DNA of 64,000 nt from Helianthus annuus (lineage: Eukaryota; Streptophyta; Magnoliopsida; Asterales; Asteraceae), in the NCBI RefSeq assembly GCF_002127325.2, contig NC_035436.2, forward strand, positions 22,582,383-22,646,382, given 5' to 3'. Under the pieces are notes generated by a model that made no database searches, had not been told where the DNA came from, and was given only the letters and a program-made list of their open reading frames with translations. The position numbers and the translations under genes were made by a program. Shown here piece after piece: positions 46,336-58,695 of this stretch. Position 1 is the first letter of the stretch. Every line of letters begins with the position of its first letter.

Positions 46336-46849
46336 GGACGAAAACGACACTTTGCCTTTTATTTTAATTTATAATTATAATTATAATTTTTTTAAAGAAT
46401 TTCATTTCAGTAACTTTAACATACCAAAGTTGAACTGGTGGAGCTTTTTGTACAAAATGATAAAATTACTTGGTTTATAAACCTTTAAAAGTTGAATTAC
46501 TTGTGTTTTATGGATACTGAACAAAAAGACTACTGCTGACTGTAATGGTTCATTCGGGTACTTTGAACCGAAGCCTCAAGTTAACGTTCCTGCACAACTG
46601 TTGAGGATATGGGTGTGAAACAGTTTAGCCCGTTAAACGGTTCTGGGGTTTTTAAATATAAGTTCTGATGTGTGTGTGTGGGGGGGGGGGGACTTGTTTG
46701 GTTTTTCCGCTGACTTCGGTTGGGATCACTGCGCACCAACTCCTGAAATCACGTCTGTTTTCTCCGAGAGTTATGATGTCAGCTTCATGGCTAACATGAA
46801 TCCTGCAAAGAAACTAACTGAAACAAGATCCTGTAAACATGGTTTCTGC
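46336..46849. other. right flank of CACTA, unassigned
   Basis: The first bases (GGACGAAAACGACACTTTGCC) complete the presumed empty CACTA site. A poly-G run of 13 follows at 46680-46692. The 114-codon frame at 46670-47014 runs through poly-C and is not a gene. Nothing else recognised. Confidence 0.55.
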
Positions 46850-47257
46850 TCCCGTGAAAACATATCTCTTGATTTACCAAACGGGGTATACGTGACCTGT
46901 CTGTCAAACATAAGCGATACACCCCCCCCCCCCCCCCCGCCTTTTACCAGACGCCTTAGTTTCTCGTTTTTGGCTTTCCCCCTAACCTTCTTTACGAGAC
47001 GCACAATTTTTTAAGCTTGTTATGTTCTTAATGATTGTTTTAAATTCTGGGCGGAACGTTATGTTTTAAATCATCATTTCAATTTCGATTAGGTGTTTTC
47101 TTAGCTCGTTATGTTTGAAATGATGAATTCAATATCAGGCACGATTTTTTAAATATGTAATGTTCTTCATGGTGGTTTAAATTTCGACCAAGTTCTCATG
47201 ATTTTTTCATTTGTTCTCACGGTTCTCACAATATTTAGGGATCTCATTTACACCCTT

Positions 47258-47292
<35 letters not shown>

Positions 47293-48081
47293 CAGTACCA
47301 AAACAAAAGTAAATCAGAGAATACTAAATCGAATACATTGATCAATCATCAACTAACAATCATTGAATTGCGAATAAAATAAGAACAATAAAAAAAATCA
47401 GAACATTAACGAAATTAGGCGAATGTAACAACAAAGAAGAATAATAGAAGCACGTATTATGTCGAGTCGATTCCCTGAAGCGAATGTGGCCAATTACCAA
47501 AGCGGACGAGGTAGAGGCAGAGGCCGCGGCCCAGCAGAGGTCGTGGTCGTGGTCGAGGACGAGGATATACATGGCATCGAGAGTCCTAGAACACTAAAAA
47601 TAGCGATGTTGAATCGAGTCGACATAATACCAGGCGACCTTCAAAAGAGAAAAGTAACGGAAACATTTTATTGCTCGTCATCTTGATGCTACCTATCGTA
47701 TCATTCACTGCATCCTTAATAATGCGCCGATTCCCTTGAAACATGACTGTATATCCTTTTTGTATGAGTTGTCCCACACTCAACAAATTATGTTTCAAGC
47801 CTTGTACATAAAAACACTCTTTTTAGATTTTTTACACATGTGTAAATACAACAGATTTACGCATGTGTAAATGGCAAACTTACACATGTGTAAATTTTCT
47901 TTATTTACGAATTCACGTAAATTTAAACGTGTAATTTAAATTTCTAACATTGTATTCGAATAATAATGATAAGTGTAGAAAAAAAAATTGAATTTGAATT
48001 ACCTTTGACCAAGTTCTCATGATTTTTTCATTTGTTCTCACGGTTCCCATAATATTTAGAGTTCTCATTAAAACCCTTCCC

Positions 48082-48146
<65 letters not shown>

Positions 48147-48879
48147 AAAATCAGTACCAAAACAAAAGTAAATCAGAGAATACTAAATCGAATACATTGG
48201 CCAATCATCAACTAACAATCATTGAACTACTAACAAAATAAGAACAATCGAAAAAAATTAGAAAATTAACGAAATTTGGCGAATGTAACAACAAAGAAGA
48301 ATAATTGAAGCACATATTTGGTTCTCGCTACTTTTCTCTTTTGAAGGTCGCCCGGTATTATGTCGACTCGATTCACCATCGCTATTTTTAATGTTCTGGG
48401 ACTCTCGATGCCATGTATAATCCTCGTCCTCGACCACGACAATGACCTCCGCTGGGACAGCGGCCTCTACCTCTTCCTCGTCCGCTTTGATAATTAGTCA
48501 CATTCGCTTCAGGGGAATGGGGTTGCACCGGCGGGTTACCATTGATGGTTTTGTAGTAGGAACTTGTTGTTTTGCTCCGCGACCAGAACACATGACATCA
48601 ATTCAGAATATTTAGTAAATTTACGTTCCTGGTATTGCTGCGACAGGAGCATGTTTGAGGCATGGAACGTTGAGAAAGTTTTTTTAAGCATGTCTTCATT
48701 AGTTATTTTTTCACCACATATTTTTTACTCAGAGGTAATGTGAAACAAGGTAGAATTATATTCACTAACAGTCTTAAAATCCTGTAGTCGTAAATGAAGC
48801 CATTCATAGCGGGCTTTGGGGAGTAAGACTAACTTCTGGTGGTCAAAACATTCTTTGATGTTTGTCCATAATTCAAGGG
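46850..48879. repeat. duplicated block B, left part
   Basis: Direct copy of 10731-12845. It contains a short minus-strand CACTA protein fragment (46850-46980), a poly-C run at 46921-46937, the 170-bp segments at 47287-47456 and 48145-48318, an inverted RG-rich gag piece (47459-47640), a pol pre-integrase remnant (minus, 47640-47810) and the RG-rich gag tail (minus, 48320-48590). The block is cut at AATTCAAGGG by the gypsy element and resumes at 58696. Confidence 0.8.
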
Positions 48880-51281
48880 TGTCACACCCCCAAATTCCAC
48901 CTGCGGAGTATCATCCGCTTGAGGGCGTGACTGACCAGGATCCAGCCACCAATTATACTGAGCGTTGATTTAATAGTAAAAATGTTCACCAGCCAAAATA
49001 GTTAGCAACCATGTTTAAAGTTTCAAAAGTTCAAGTTCGAATCATAGTTTAAGTAAACAGCAGAAGCATAATTTAAATAGGTTTAAAACAAGTTCATAGT
49101 TCAAGATGATTTAAAACCCAACACACGGGTTTTGACGACCACTACACGTTCCCAAGCTGCGAGCTCCTGAGTCACTGGTTACCTGCAAAGCATGCAGTAA
49201 GGTGTCAACAATAATGTTGAGCGAGTTCACTAGTTGTCCAGTTTTTAATTACCAAAAACTTGTTTCACCAGTTAATTTATCCGTTTATACATGCCATGGG
49301 GAGCTACCCCAAAAGTAAGCGACTAAACTGTTTTTCCAATACCGAATACTAAGTTAACCCCGCGTTTCCGCTGTGCCCCGTTTGTCAATGTTCTATCATC
49401 ATTGACGGTTGTCAGAGTTTATTAGTTCACGCCCGTTCCCAGTAACAAGGGTCGGTGTGAGGCTGGTTAGACCTAAATAGCGCTATCAACTAATAACCCG
49501 TTCGCCAGACCCCGGCGACTAATCGGTATAATGTAGTAGGGACTTATGTGATAGAGTTTCGTTTAGTGTTGCTCGTTGCATTCCGTATAAACAGTAATTA
49601 ACTAAGTTTGTTCCCAGTAACAAGGGAAGAAAAGTAAGTTTGTTCCCAGTAACAAGGGAATAGTGTCGTTTTAGTTCTGTTTCCCAATCCACCGGGAAGG
49701 CATGCTTTAAGTTGTGAACTCACCTTGGGTTGCTCGGCAGATTAGTTTACTTGGTCAAGCTTGCTGGTCACCACGTCCTAACATGGTTACCAGTATAGGT
49801 CAGGTTTGGGGGTACAAGTAATCACATATATTCTACACATAACTAACACATAGCATGCATGATATACAATTATCCTTTAAGTTTTTGGGCCTGATCCAAT
49901 CGCCTAAACAGATAAACAGTTAATCGGCATTTCCGAGCCCAAACAAACAGTATGCACCACAACACACATTTGGCCCAATAACGAAGACAAGCAGCCCCCA
50001 GTCGAGACAAGGTGGTCTCGACTGGAGAACACGCGGTCTCGAGTCGCAACCAAGAGATCTCGAGTGATCACGTTTTGGTCTCGAGTGGTGCTGGTCAGGA
50101 GTCGCAACCTCAGAGGCCTCGAGTCCAGTCTCGAGTCGAGATCATGAAGTCTCAAGTCGAGACCTTGCCGGTCTCGAGTCCCTGAAGTCCGTCTTGAGTT
50201 GTCATGGGGTGATCTCGAGTCGCAACCGAGGGTCTCGACTCGCAACCCCGGATACGTGCACAAGAATCCTTCTAGAACCTGTTCCAAATGTACTATCCAA
50301 TAGAATTGCAGTTTTATGATATTGTGTACTAACCAATAAGAATTTACAAACATGTTTCCTTGTCTAATTCATAACAAAAACAGATCAAACATGGTAATTT
50401 GAAATATTCGTATTACATTCATCACACATTCATCTAGTTCATCATTGTACATTCAATTTGTTCATCATGCATAAACTTTCATAACAACAAGCTTATATGA
50501 ACTCATGGCAGAAATCATCTTTGGCTCCTAATTTAGCATACACCATCCATTTCACAACATGCTTGCATAGTGTTAAACATCAACATTCATCCATTCTAAG
50601 AACAAGAATTCATGCTAACATTCGGTCAAAACATCATCAATAGCAACAACACATGGTTCGATTTCTAACTAGCTAAAACATGTTCATCATCATTAGTGAC
50701 ATTTCTAGCTAAAAACATGGTAAACACTTATCATCAATACCCAAGAATCATAGCAAACACCTAAATATACTAACCGGTTGATGTTGAGGGTATGAAGGAT
50801 CAAATAATCAACTTCCGAGTGACGATTTCGAGCTTGATCCGAGAGCCTTGGTGTTTCCGGTTGAGTCCGAGAGAGAAAAAGGAGAGGAGGATGATTTTGT
50901 TAGGGTATAGGGTTTTAGTGAGAGAGGGAATGAGTGAGAGGAAGGAGAGTGTTTGAAAATGGTAAAAAGTTGCAAAGGTTGGCCACCCTCAAGGGTTTTA
51001 TACCCGTCTCGAGTGAGTTAGGGGTTTCCGAATGGGCTTCTCGGTGGTATGGCCCAACCGGCCCCTCTGTTTCACTGTTCACTCGAGACCGGGTGGTCTC
51101 AAGTCGGGTTCGCGGTCTCAGCTCACTTCTTACATATACACACACATATATACTACATATATTATACGTACACATTATCCACAGATAGCACGTCAAGATG
51201 AATCACAACTTTCATTTAATATTATATATATACAGGCCGATTCAATACAAGATGGTTGCTCGGGAAACCCAGAGTGTCACA
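48880..51281 (-). repeat. 3' LTR of the gypsy element (left)
   Basis: 2402 bp, plus-strand edges TGTCACACCC...GAGTGTCACA. It includes a CTCGAG-rich stretch at 50000-50242 and a CT-rich plus-strand promoter-like end near 50860-50960. A minus-strand frame of 149 codons (49904-50353) runs through the repeat-rich part and is not supported as a gene. Confidence 0.94.
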
Positions 51282-51298
51282 TTATCCCCAAGTTTTAA
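51282..51298 (-). promoter_or_regulatory. polypurine tract, gypsy element
   Basis: On the minus strand, AAAACTTGGGGATAAT runs into the 3' LTR start TGTGACACTC. A purine-rich but imperfect tract. Confidence 0.6.
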
Positions 51299-51383
51299 GA
51301 ACTTTCGTCCCGAAAGTTGAGGCAGCCACTGGCAAGCTAGTGTGAGCGAGAGCGTTTCAACGGGGTGTCACATCATTCCCCCG

Positions 51384-54300
51384 TTAGTTTGGAGTTTCGT
51401 CCCGAAATTCGGTTGTAGCTTCAGTGCTGGAAGTTTCGTTAGGGAACAACTGGGGATATTTGTGCTTCACCTGGTCTTCCCGTTACCAGGTAAACTCTGG
51501 GCCACGTCGCGAGTTCCAACGAATTCGTACGAGAGGTATCTGGCTACGTTTGAGGGTTTTGATCTCTCGATCCGTGATCTCAATCGGCTCCTCAGTAAAG
51601 TGTAGCTGTTCATCAATAGTGAGTTCCTTGAAAGGAATTACGAGTGTTTCATCTGACAGACACTTCTTCAGATTAGACACGTGGAAAACATTGAGCACCG
51701 CACTCAGCTCTTCAGGCAGATTCAGTCTATAAGCAACCTTACCGATTTTGATTTTCTCGGTAACTTCGAATGGTCCGACATATCGCGGATTAAGCTTGCC
51801 CCGTTTACCGAAACGAACCACACCCTTCCAGGGTGAGACTTTAAGTAGAACCCGGTCACCGACCTAGAATTCTAGTGGTTTCCTACGCTTATCAGCGTAA
51901 CTTTTCTGACGGTCACGAGCTGCCGCCATGCGTTGTCTGATCTGGGCAATCTTTTCCATTGTGTCTACCACCAGTTCTGGGCCTGTGATTTGGCTGTCGC
52001 CAAGTTCCACCCAGCAGAGAGGTGATCGGCATTTACGACCGTACAATGCCTCAAAAGGTGCTGCCTGAATGCTAGTGTGGTAGCTGTTATTATACGAGAA
52101 CTCTACTAGCGGTAGGTGCTTTTCCCAATTCTTGCCAAAGTCGATCACACATGCCCTGAGCATGTCTTCTAGGGTGTGGATGGTGCGTTCGGACTGCCCA
52201 TCCGTTTGCGGGTGATAAGCGGTGCTCATGTCCAAACGTGAGCCAAAGGATTTGTGCATAGCTTGCCACAACTCCGAAGTAAAGCAAGCGTCTCGGTCGG
52301 AGATAATGGAAGTTGGCACTCCGTGCCTTGAAACCACTTCCTTTAAGTACACGTCTGCCAAGGTAGAAAACTTATATGTTTCCTTAATAGCCAAAAAGTG
52401 TGCAGACTTGGTCAATCGGTCTACTATCACCCAAATAGTGTCATTCCCGCGTTGGGACCTAGGTAAACCAGTAACGAAATCCATGGAAATTTGCTCCCAT
52501 TTCCATTTCGGGATTTCTGGTTACTGGAGTAGGCCTGCTGGCTTCTGGTACTCTGTCTTGATTCTTGCGCAAGTCAAACACTTGCTGACATATGTTGCTA
52601 TGTGGGCTTTCATGCCAGGCCACCAATATGTAGTCCTTAAATCATGGTACATCTTATCCGAGCCAGGATGTACTGAGTAACGGGACTTATGGGCTTCGTC
52701 CATCACAAGCTCACGTAGTTCTCCGTAAAGTGGGACCCAAATGCGCCCTGTTACATAGTATGCGCCATCTTCTTTTTGTTCTAGCCGTTGTCTCGATCCT
52801 TGCAGGGACTCAGCCCTGATGTTTTCCGGTTCAATGCTTACACTTGAGCATTTCGAATCTGAGTAGGGAGGTTAGACTGGATGGTAAGCTGTAGCGCTCG
52901 AACGCGCTTTGGTGTAGTGTCCTTTCGGCTGAGGGCGTCTGCCACGACATTGGCTTTGCCCGGGTGGTACTTGATTGCGCATTCGTAATCATTCAAGAGT
53001 TCGACCCATCGATGTTGTCGCATGTTTAGCTCCTTTAGCTTGAAGATATGCTCGAGACTCCTGTGATCGGTGTAAATAGTGCACTTGGTACCGTACAGGT
53101 AATGTCTCCATATCTTAAGAGCAAAAATTACTGCTCCCAGTTCCAAGTCGTGCGTAGTGTAGTTTCTTTCGTGCGTCTTGAGTTGTCGAGAAGCGTAGGC
53201 AATAACTTTCTCGCGTTGCATTAACACGCAACCAAGCCCATGAATAGACGCATCGCAGTAAACCACGAAGTCGTTAGTGCCTTCAGGTAACGAGAGAATA
53301 GGGGCACTACAAAGGTTATCTTTTAGCTTTTGAAAAGCGGACTCCTGAGCTTCATTCCACTTGTAGGTAATACCTTTCTGAGTGAGAGTTGTGAGGGGTT
53401 GAGCAATCTTCGAGAATCCCTGGATGAATCTGCGGTAGTATCCTGCTAATCCCAAGAACTGGCGGACTTCGGTTGGAGTTTTGGGCGTAGGCCAGTTCTT
53501 TATAGAGTCGATCTTAGTCGGGTCGACGTGAATCCCGTCCTTATTGACCACGTGCCCAAGGAAATGGACTTCTCGAAGCCAGAAGTCACATTTCGAGAAT
53601 TTGGCGTACAATTGCTCGTTGCGAAGGAGTCCAAGAATAAGGCGCAGGTGTTGCTCGTGCTCCTCCTGACTTTTTGAGTAGATCAGGATGTCGTCGATGA
53701 ACACAATCACGAATTTGTCGAGGTATGGCTTGCACGCTCGGTTCATGAGATCCATGAAAACCGCAGGTGCGTTGGTCATCCCAAAGGGCATATCGAGGAA
53801 TTCATAATGACCATAACGAGTCCTGAAGGCAGTTTTGGAGATGTCTTCATCACGAACTCTCAGATGATGATAACCTGATCGCAGGTCAATCTTGGAGTAG
53901 TAGCTCGATCCTTGCAACTGATCGAACAGATCGTCGATTCGCGAGAGAGGGTAGCGATTCTTGATGGTAACCTTGTTCAACTCACGATAGTCGATGCACA
54001 TTCGGAACGTGCCATCCTTCTTCTTAACAAAGAGTACTGGTGCTCCCCAGGGTGATGAACTAGGGCGGATAAATCCTTTATCCAATAGTTCCTGTAATTG
54101 CGTAGAGAGTTCCTTCAGTTCTGCAGGGGCTAGTCGATAAGGCGCACGAGCTATGGGCGCTGCTCCGGGATCTAGCTCGATTTGGAATTCGACCTGACGG
54201 TGGGGAGGGAGTCCAGGTAGTTCCTCAGGAAATACCTCGGGGTAGTCACGAACTACTGGAAAATCTTCAATCCTCTTTTCCTTTTCTTGTGCGTCAGTGA

Positions 54301-55399
54301 CGAGTGCTAAGATAGCGGTGTGCCCTTTTTGTAAACACTTCTGGGCTTTTAGAAACGAAATAATGCCTGTGACTTCTCCGCCTTTGTTACCTTGAACGAT
54401 GAGGGGTTTGCCAGAACGGTGAGGAATACGAACTGCTTTCTCTTGACAGAGGATCTCAGCGCGATGTTTGGATAACCAATCCATACCGATGACGACGTCA
54501 AAGCTTCCAAGTTTGATGGGGAAAAGATCCATACTAAACGTCTGACCAGACAATTCTAGCTTGCAGTCGTGGATCACGTGCGAGGCCTCGATGTTTCTAC
54601 CATTGGCTAACTCGACGATGTGCTTAGAACTTAATAATGCAGGTGGGTGCTTAAGCTTCTTACTAATACGTAGGGATACATAACTAGCATCGGCTCCAGA
54701 ATTAAATAACACAGAAACATAGCGATCATCAAGTAGGAACTTACCCGCCACAACGTTGGGGTCATTCCTTGCTTCCCCAGCTCCAATCACGAAAGCTCTT
54801 CCCCTTGCACCATTCCCAGCATTGTTGTTTTGATCGTGGTTCCCAGCTCCCTGGTTGTTGTTGCGATTCTGGTTTAGCTCTGGGCAATCCCTTCGCATGT
54901 GCCCTGTTGCTCCGCACTTATAGCATACACGATTGTTCCCTGGCTGTTGCTGCTGTTGGTTCTGTCTAGCCGGAAACTGACTCCTGCAGTCTTTGGCCTC
55001 ATGCCCCATTTTGTTGCATCGCTGGCACTGGCCTTTGTTACATGCCCCACTGTGGTGCCGGTTACACTTGTTGCATTTGGGGTGGTTCCCCCGATAGCCA
55101 CCCTGTTGCTGAGGGCCTTTGTTGTTCTCAGTTTTCCATTGCTGGGCTGGGGCCTGAGTAGAGTTAGCATCCTTGCCCTGATTTCCATCCCACTTTCGTT
55201 TGCCGTCACTAGAAGTTCCTTCCGTATCCCTGATCCTCTTGGGCAACCTGCCTTCCTCTACGGCTTGGTTGGTAAGTTTGTGAGCTAGACGAACCACAGG
55301 CTGTATAGCATTGAGATTGGCCGCAGTCACATGGCTCCGGATTTCTGGGACCAAGCCTTTGATGTACAATTCGACCCTTCGGTACATAGGTCGGGACAT
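51384..55399 (-). pseudogene. gypsy gag C-terminus and pol (broken)
   Basis: From 55399 the minus-strand frame covers the gag C-terminus with CCHC knuckles [14 protein letters not shown] and [14 protein letters not shown]. The protease motif reads [11 protein letters not shown], with Asn where the catalytic Asp should be. RT has FIDDILIYS near 53680, RNase H has [11 protein letters not shown] near 53260, and the frame stops at TAA near 52838. A one-base deletion follows near 52825. Integrase HHCC is at 52521-52706 with TAA after GLLQ. The core [18 protein letters not shown] and [13 protein letters not shown] lies at 51864-52484 with TAG near 51864, and a chromodomain-like tail ends in TAA at 51483 with readable codons to 51384. 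All other integrase and RT catalytic residues I can see are kept. Confidence 0.9.
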
Positions 55400-55450
55400 A
55401 TTCGAGCAAAGTGCAGCGTAATCGTTGGACAGCTTGGTGTAGGTCTCAAT

Positions 55451-56002
55451 CTATGACCCAACCATCTTGAGACCATAGTACTCGTCCTCGAGTTTGTGGA
55501 TGTCATCCATGTGACAATACTCTTCCTTGATCATATCCTTGAAATCTTCCCATGCAGTAGCATTAGCAGTCTCCAAACCAAGCATTTGAATTTGTGCCTT
55601 CCACCATGAAAGCGCGCTTCCCTCAAGGGTACCAGTAGCAAACTTCACCCAATTAGCAGGGGGACATTCGCAGACAGCAAAGACAGCTTCGACCTTCTCG
55701 ATCCAATGTAGTAGACCTATGGCACCCTCAGTGCCATTGAAAGGAAGGGGCTTGCAATCCATGAAGGTCTTGAAAGTACAAACACGTGGTTGCACAGGCG
55801 CATGCTGACCTGTTGTGAGAAGTGAAGCGAAATAGGTTTAGGGGTGAAAAGACGATGCGGCGGTAGGATCTAAACATCCTAAAACAACGAGCTTACCTCC
55901 AGGGTGAGCTGCGATAGCTGTAGCCACCGTGTTGATCAGGTTAGTGAACTGAGCCTGAGTCATGTTGACGTTTCCTCGTCCGCGTCCACTCATTGTCTTC
56001 AT
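55451..56002 (-). pseudogene. gypsy gag N-terminus with an 87-bp intron
   Basis: The minus-strand frame from ATG 56002 or 55993 (MSGRGRGNVNMTQAQF) reaches AAHPGG and then a donor GAG|GTAAGC at 55896. Without splicing it meets TAA about 20 codons on. An acceptor CACAACAG at 55810-55817 restores the same phase, giving QHAPVQPRVCTFKTF and the gag capsid domain (GTEGAIGLLHWIEKVEAVF, WVKFATGTLEGSALSWW). TAG near 55449 (after KMVGS) replaces a glutamate codon and separates this from the rest of gag, which continues in the same frame at 55399. Confidence 0.75.
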
Positions 56003-56265
56003 AACCAGAAAACATAGTATGAGTGTGATGTCGTAGTATAGCGAGAATGAGATAGAAGAGGGGAGGTGTATCTATCTAATTAGGCAAACTAGTACGTATA
56101 GCAGAGTAGAAAGCATAAAATAAACAAGCAAGTAAACACGAGTTCGAGCTATGAGGTCAGATAAGTCGAGTCTTGCACTTGGAGTGTAGTGTCGTCACGA
56201 GTCACGGGTTAAGTCTGGTTTTTCTCAAAAAGATTTTCCCCTTTTTAAAACCAAGTTCACTATAA

Positions 56266-56283
56266 CCAATGGCTCTGATACCA
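56266..56283 (-). promoter_or_regulatory. primer binding site, gypsy element
   Basis: On the minus strand TGGTATCAGAGCCATTGG lies three bases after the right-hand LTR and is complementary to initiator methionine tRNA. Confidence 0.93.
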
Positions 56284-56286
56284 ATC

Positions 56287-58690
56287 TGTCACACCCCCAA
56301 ATTCCACCTGCGGAGTATCATCCGCTTGAGGGCGTGACTGACCAGGATCCAGCCACCAATTATACTAAGCGTTGATTTAATAGTAAAAATGTTCACCAGC
56401 CAAAATAGTTAGCAACCATAATAGTTTAAAGTTTCAAAAGTTCAAGTTCGAATCATAGTTTAAGTAAACAGCGGAAGCATAATTCAAATAGGTTTAAAAC
56501 AAGTTCATAGTTCAAGATGATTTAAAACCCAACACACGGGTTTTGACGACCACTACACGTTCCCAAGCTGCGAGCTCCTGAGTCACTGGTTACCTGCAAA
56601 GCATGCAGTAAGGTGTCAACAATAATGTTGAGCGAGTTCACTAGTTGTCTAGTTTTTAATTACCAAAAACTTTTTTCACCAGTTAATTTATCCGTTTATA
56701 CATGCCATGGGGAGCTACCCCAAAAGTAAGCGACTAAACTGTTTTTCCAATACCGAATACTAAGTTAACCCCGCGTTTCCGCTGTGCCCCGTTTGTCAAT
56801 GTTCTATCATCATTGACGGTTGTCAGAGTCTATTAGTTCACGCCCGTTCCCAGTAACAAGGGTCGGTGTGAGGCTGGTTAGACCTAAATAGCGCTATCAA
56901 CTAATAACCCGTTCGCCAGACCCCGGCGACTAATCCGTATAATGTAGTAGGGACTTATGTGATAGAGTTTCGTTTAGTGTTGCTCGTTGCATTCCGTATA
57001 AACAGTAATTAACTAAGTTTGTTCCCAGTAACAAGGGAAGAAAAGTAAGTTTGTTCCCAGTAACAAGGGAATAGTGTCGTTTTAGTTCTGTTTCCCAATC
57101 CACCGGGAAGGCATGCTTTAAGTTGTGAACTCACCTTGGGTTGCTCGGCAGATTAGTTTACTTGGTCAAGCTTGCTGGTCACCACGTCCTAACATGGTTA
57201 CCAGTATAGGTCAGGTTTGGGGGTACAAGTAATCACGTATATTCTACACATAACTAACACATAGCATGCATGATATACAATTATCCTTTAAGTTTTTGGG
57301 CCTGATCCAATCGCCTAAACAGATAAACAGTTAATCGGCATTTCCGAGCCCAAACAAACAGTATGCACCACAACACACATTTGGCCCAATAACGAAGACA
57401 AGCAGCCCAGTCGAGACAAGGTGGTCTCGACTGGAGAACACGCGGTCTCGAGTCGCAACCAAGAGATCTCGAGTGATCACGTTTTGGTCTCGAGTGGTGC
57501 TGGTCAGGAGTCGCAACCTCAGAGGCCTCGAGTCCAGTCTCGAGTCGAGATCATGAAGTCTCAAGTCGAGACCTTGCCGGTCTCGAGTCCCTGAAGTCCG
57601 TCTTGAGTTGTCATGGGGTGATCTCGAGTCGCAACCGAGGGTCTCGACTCGCAACCCCGGATACGTGCACAAGAATCCTTCTAGAACCTGTTCCAAATGT
57701 ACTATCCAATAGAATTGCAGTTTTATGATATTGTGTACTAACCAATAAGAATTTACAAACATGTTTCCTTGTCTAATTCATAACAAAAACAGATCAAACA
57801 TGGTAATTTGAAATATTCGTATTACATTCATCACACATTCATCTAGTTCATCATTGTACATTCAATTTGTTCATCATGCATAAACTTTCATAACAACAAG
57901 CTTATATGAACTCATGGCAGAAATCATCTTTGGCTCCTAATTTAGCATACACCATCCATTTCACAACATGCTTGCATAGTGTTAAACATCAACATTCATC
58001 CATTCTAAGAACAAGAATTCATGCTAACATTCGGTCAAAACATCATCAATAGCAACAACACATGGTTCGATTTCTAACTAGCTAAAACATGTTCATCATC
58101 ATTAGTGACATTTCTAGCTAAAAACATGGTAAACACTTATCATCAATACCCAAGAATCATAGCAAACACCTAAATATACTAACCGGTTGATGTTGAGGGT
58201 ATGAAGGATCAAAGAATCAACTTCCGAGTGACAATTTCGAGCTTGATCCGAGAGCCTTGGTGTTTCCGGTTGAGTCCTAGAGAGAAAAAGGAGAGGAGGA
58301 TGATTTTGTTAGGGTTTAGGGTTTTAGTGAGAGAGGGAATGAGTGCGAGGAAGGAGAGTGTTTGAAAATGGTAAAAAGTTGCAAAGGTTGGCCACCCTCA
58401 AGGGTTTTATACCTGTCTCGAGTGAGTTAGGGGTTTCCGAATGGGCTTCTCGGTGGTATGGCCCAACCGGCCCCTCTGTTTCACTGTTCACTCGAGACCG
58501 GGTGGTCTCGAGTCGGGTTCGCGGTCTCGGCTCACTTCTTACATATACACACACATATATACTACATATATTATACGTACACATTATCGACAGATAGCAC
58601 GTCAAGATGAATCACAACTTTTATTTAATATTATATATATACAAGCCGATTCAATACAAGATGGTTGCTCGGGAAACCCAGAGTGTCGCA
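56287..58690 (-). repeat. 5' LTR of the gypsy element (right)
   Basis: 2404 bp, the counterpart of 48880-51281, with edges TGTCACACCC...GAGTGTCGCA on the plus strand. The CTCGAG-rich stretch is at 57410-57655. Confidence 0.94.
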
Positions 58691-58695
58691 AAGGG

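Larger units (their letters stand above)
48880..58690 (-). mobile_element. Tekay-like Ty3-gypsy element (chromovirus), TSD AAGGG
   Basis: 9811 bp, transcribed on the minus strand, flanked by AAGGG (48875-48879, 58691-58695). Block A shows the unoccupied site ATTCAAGGGGGTCC, confirming the boundaries. The LTRs are 2402 and 2404 bp. Minus-strand order is 5' LTR (right), initiator-Met primer site, gag with two zinc knuckles, protease, RT, RNase H, integrase, chromodomain-like tail, PPT and 3' LTR (left). Long LTRs and a tail with EITDREIKTLKRSQIPLVRI fit the Tekay/Del clade. About two dozen LTR differences by eye (about 1 percent) suggest recent insertion, yet pol has five stops, a frameshift and an altered protease residue. 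Confidence 0.95.

Noticed and set aside
46670..47014. Proline-run protein frame
   Set aside because: The PPPPPPP run is a poly-C tract from an expanded glycine stretch on the other strand of a CACTA gene fragment.
49904..50353. 149-codon minus-strand frame rich in Arg, Asp and Ser
   Set aside because: Duplicated in both gypsy LTRs at the CTCGAG-rich repeats; the frame length follows from the repeat composition.
50934..51188. 84-codon frame repeated at 58343-58597
   Set aside because: Lies within both LTRs, overlaps a frame on the other strand and has no domain features.
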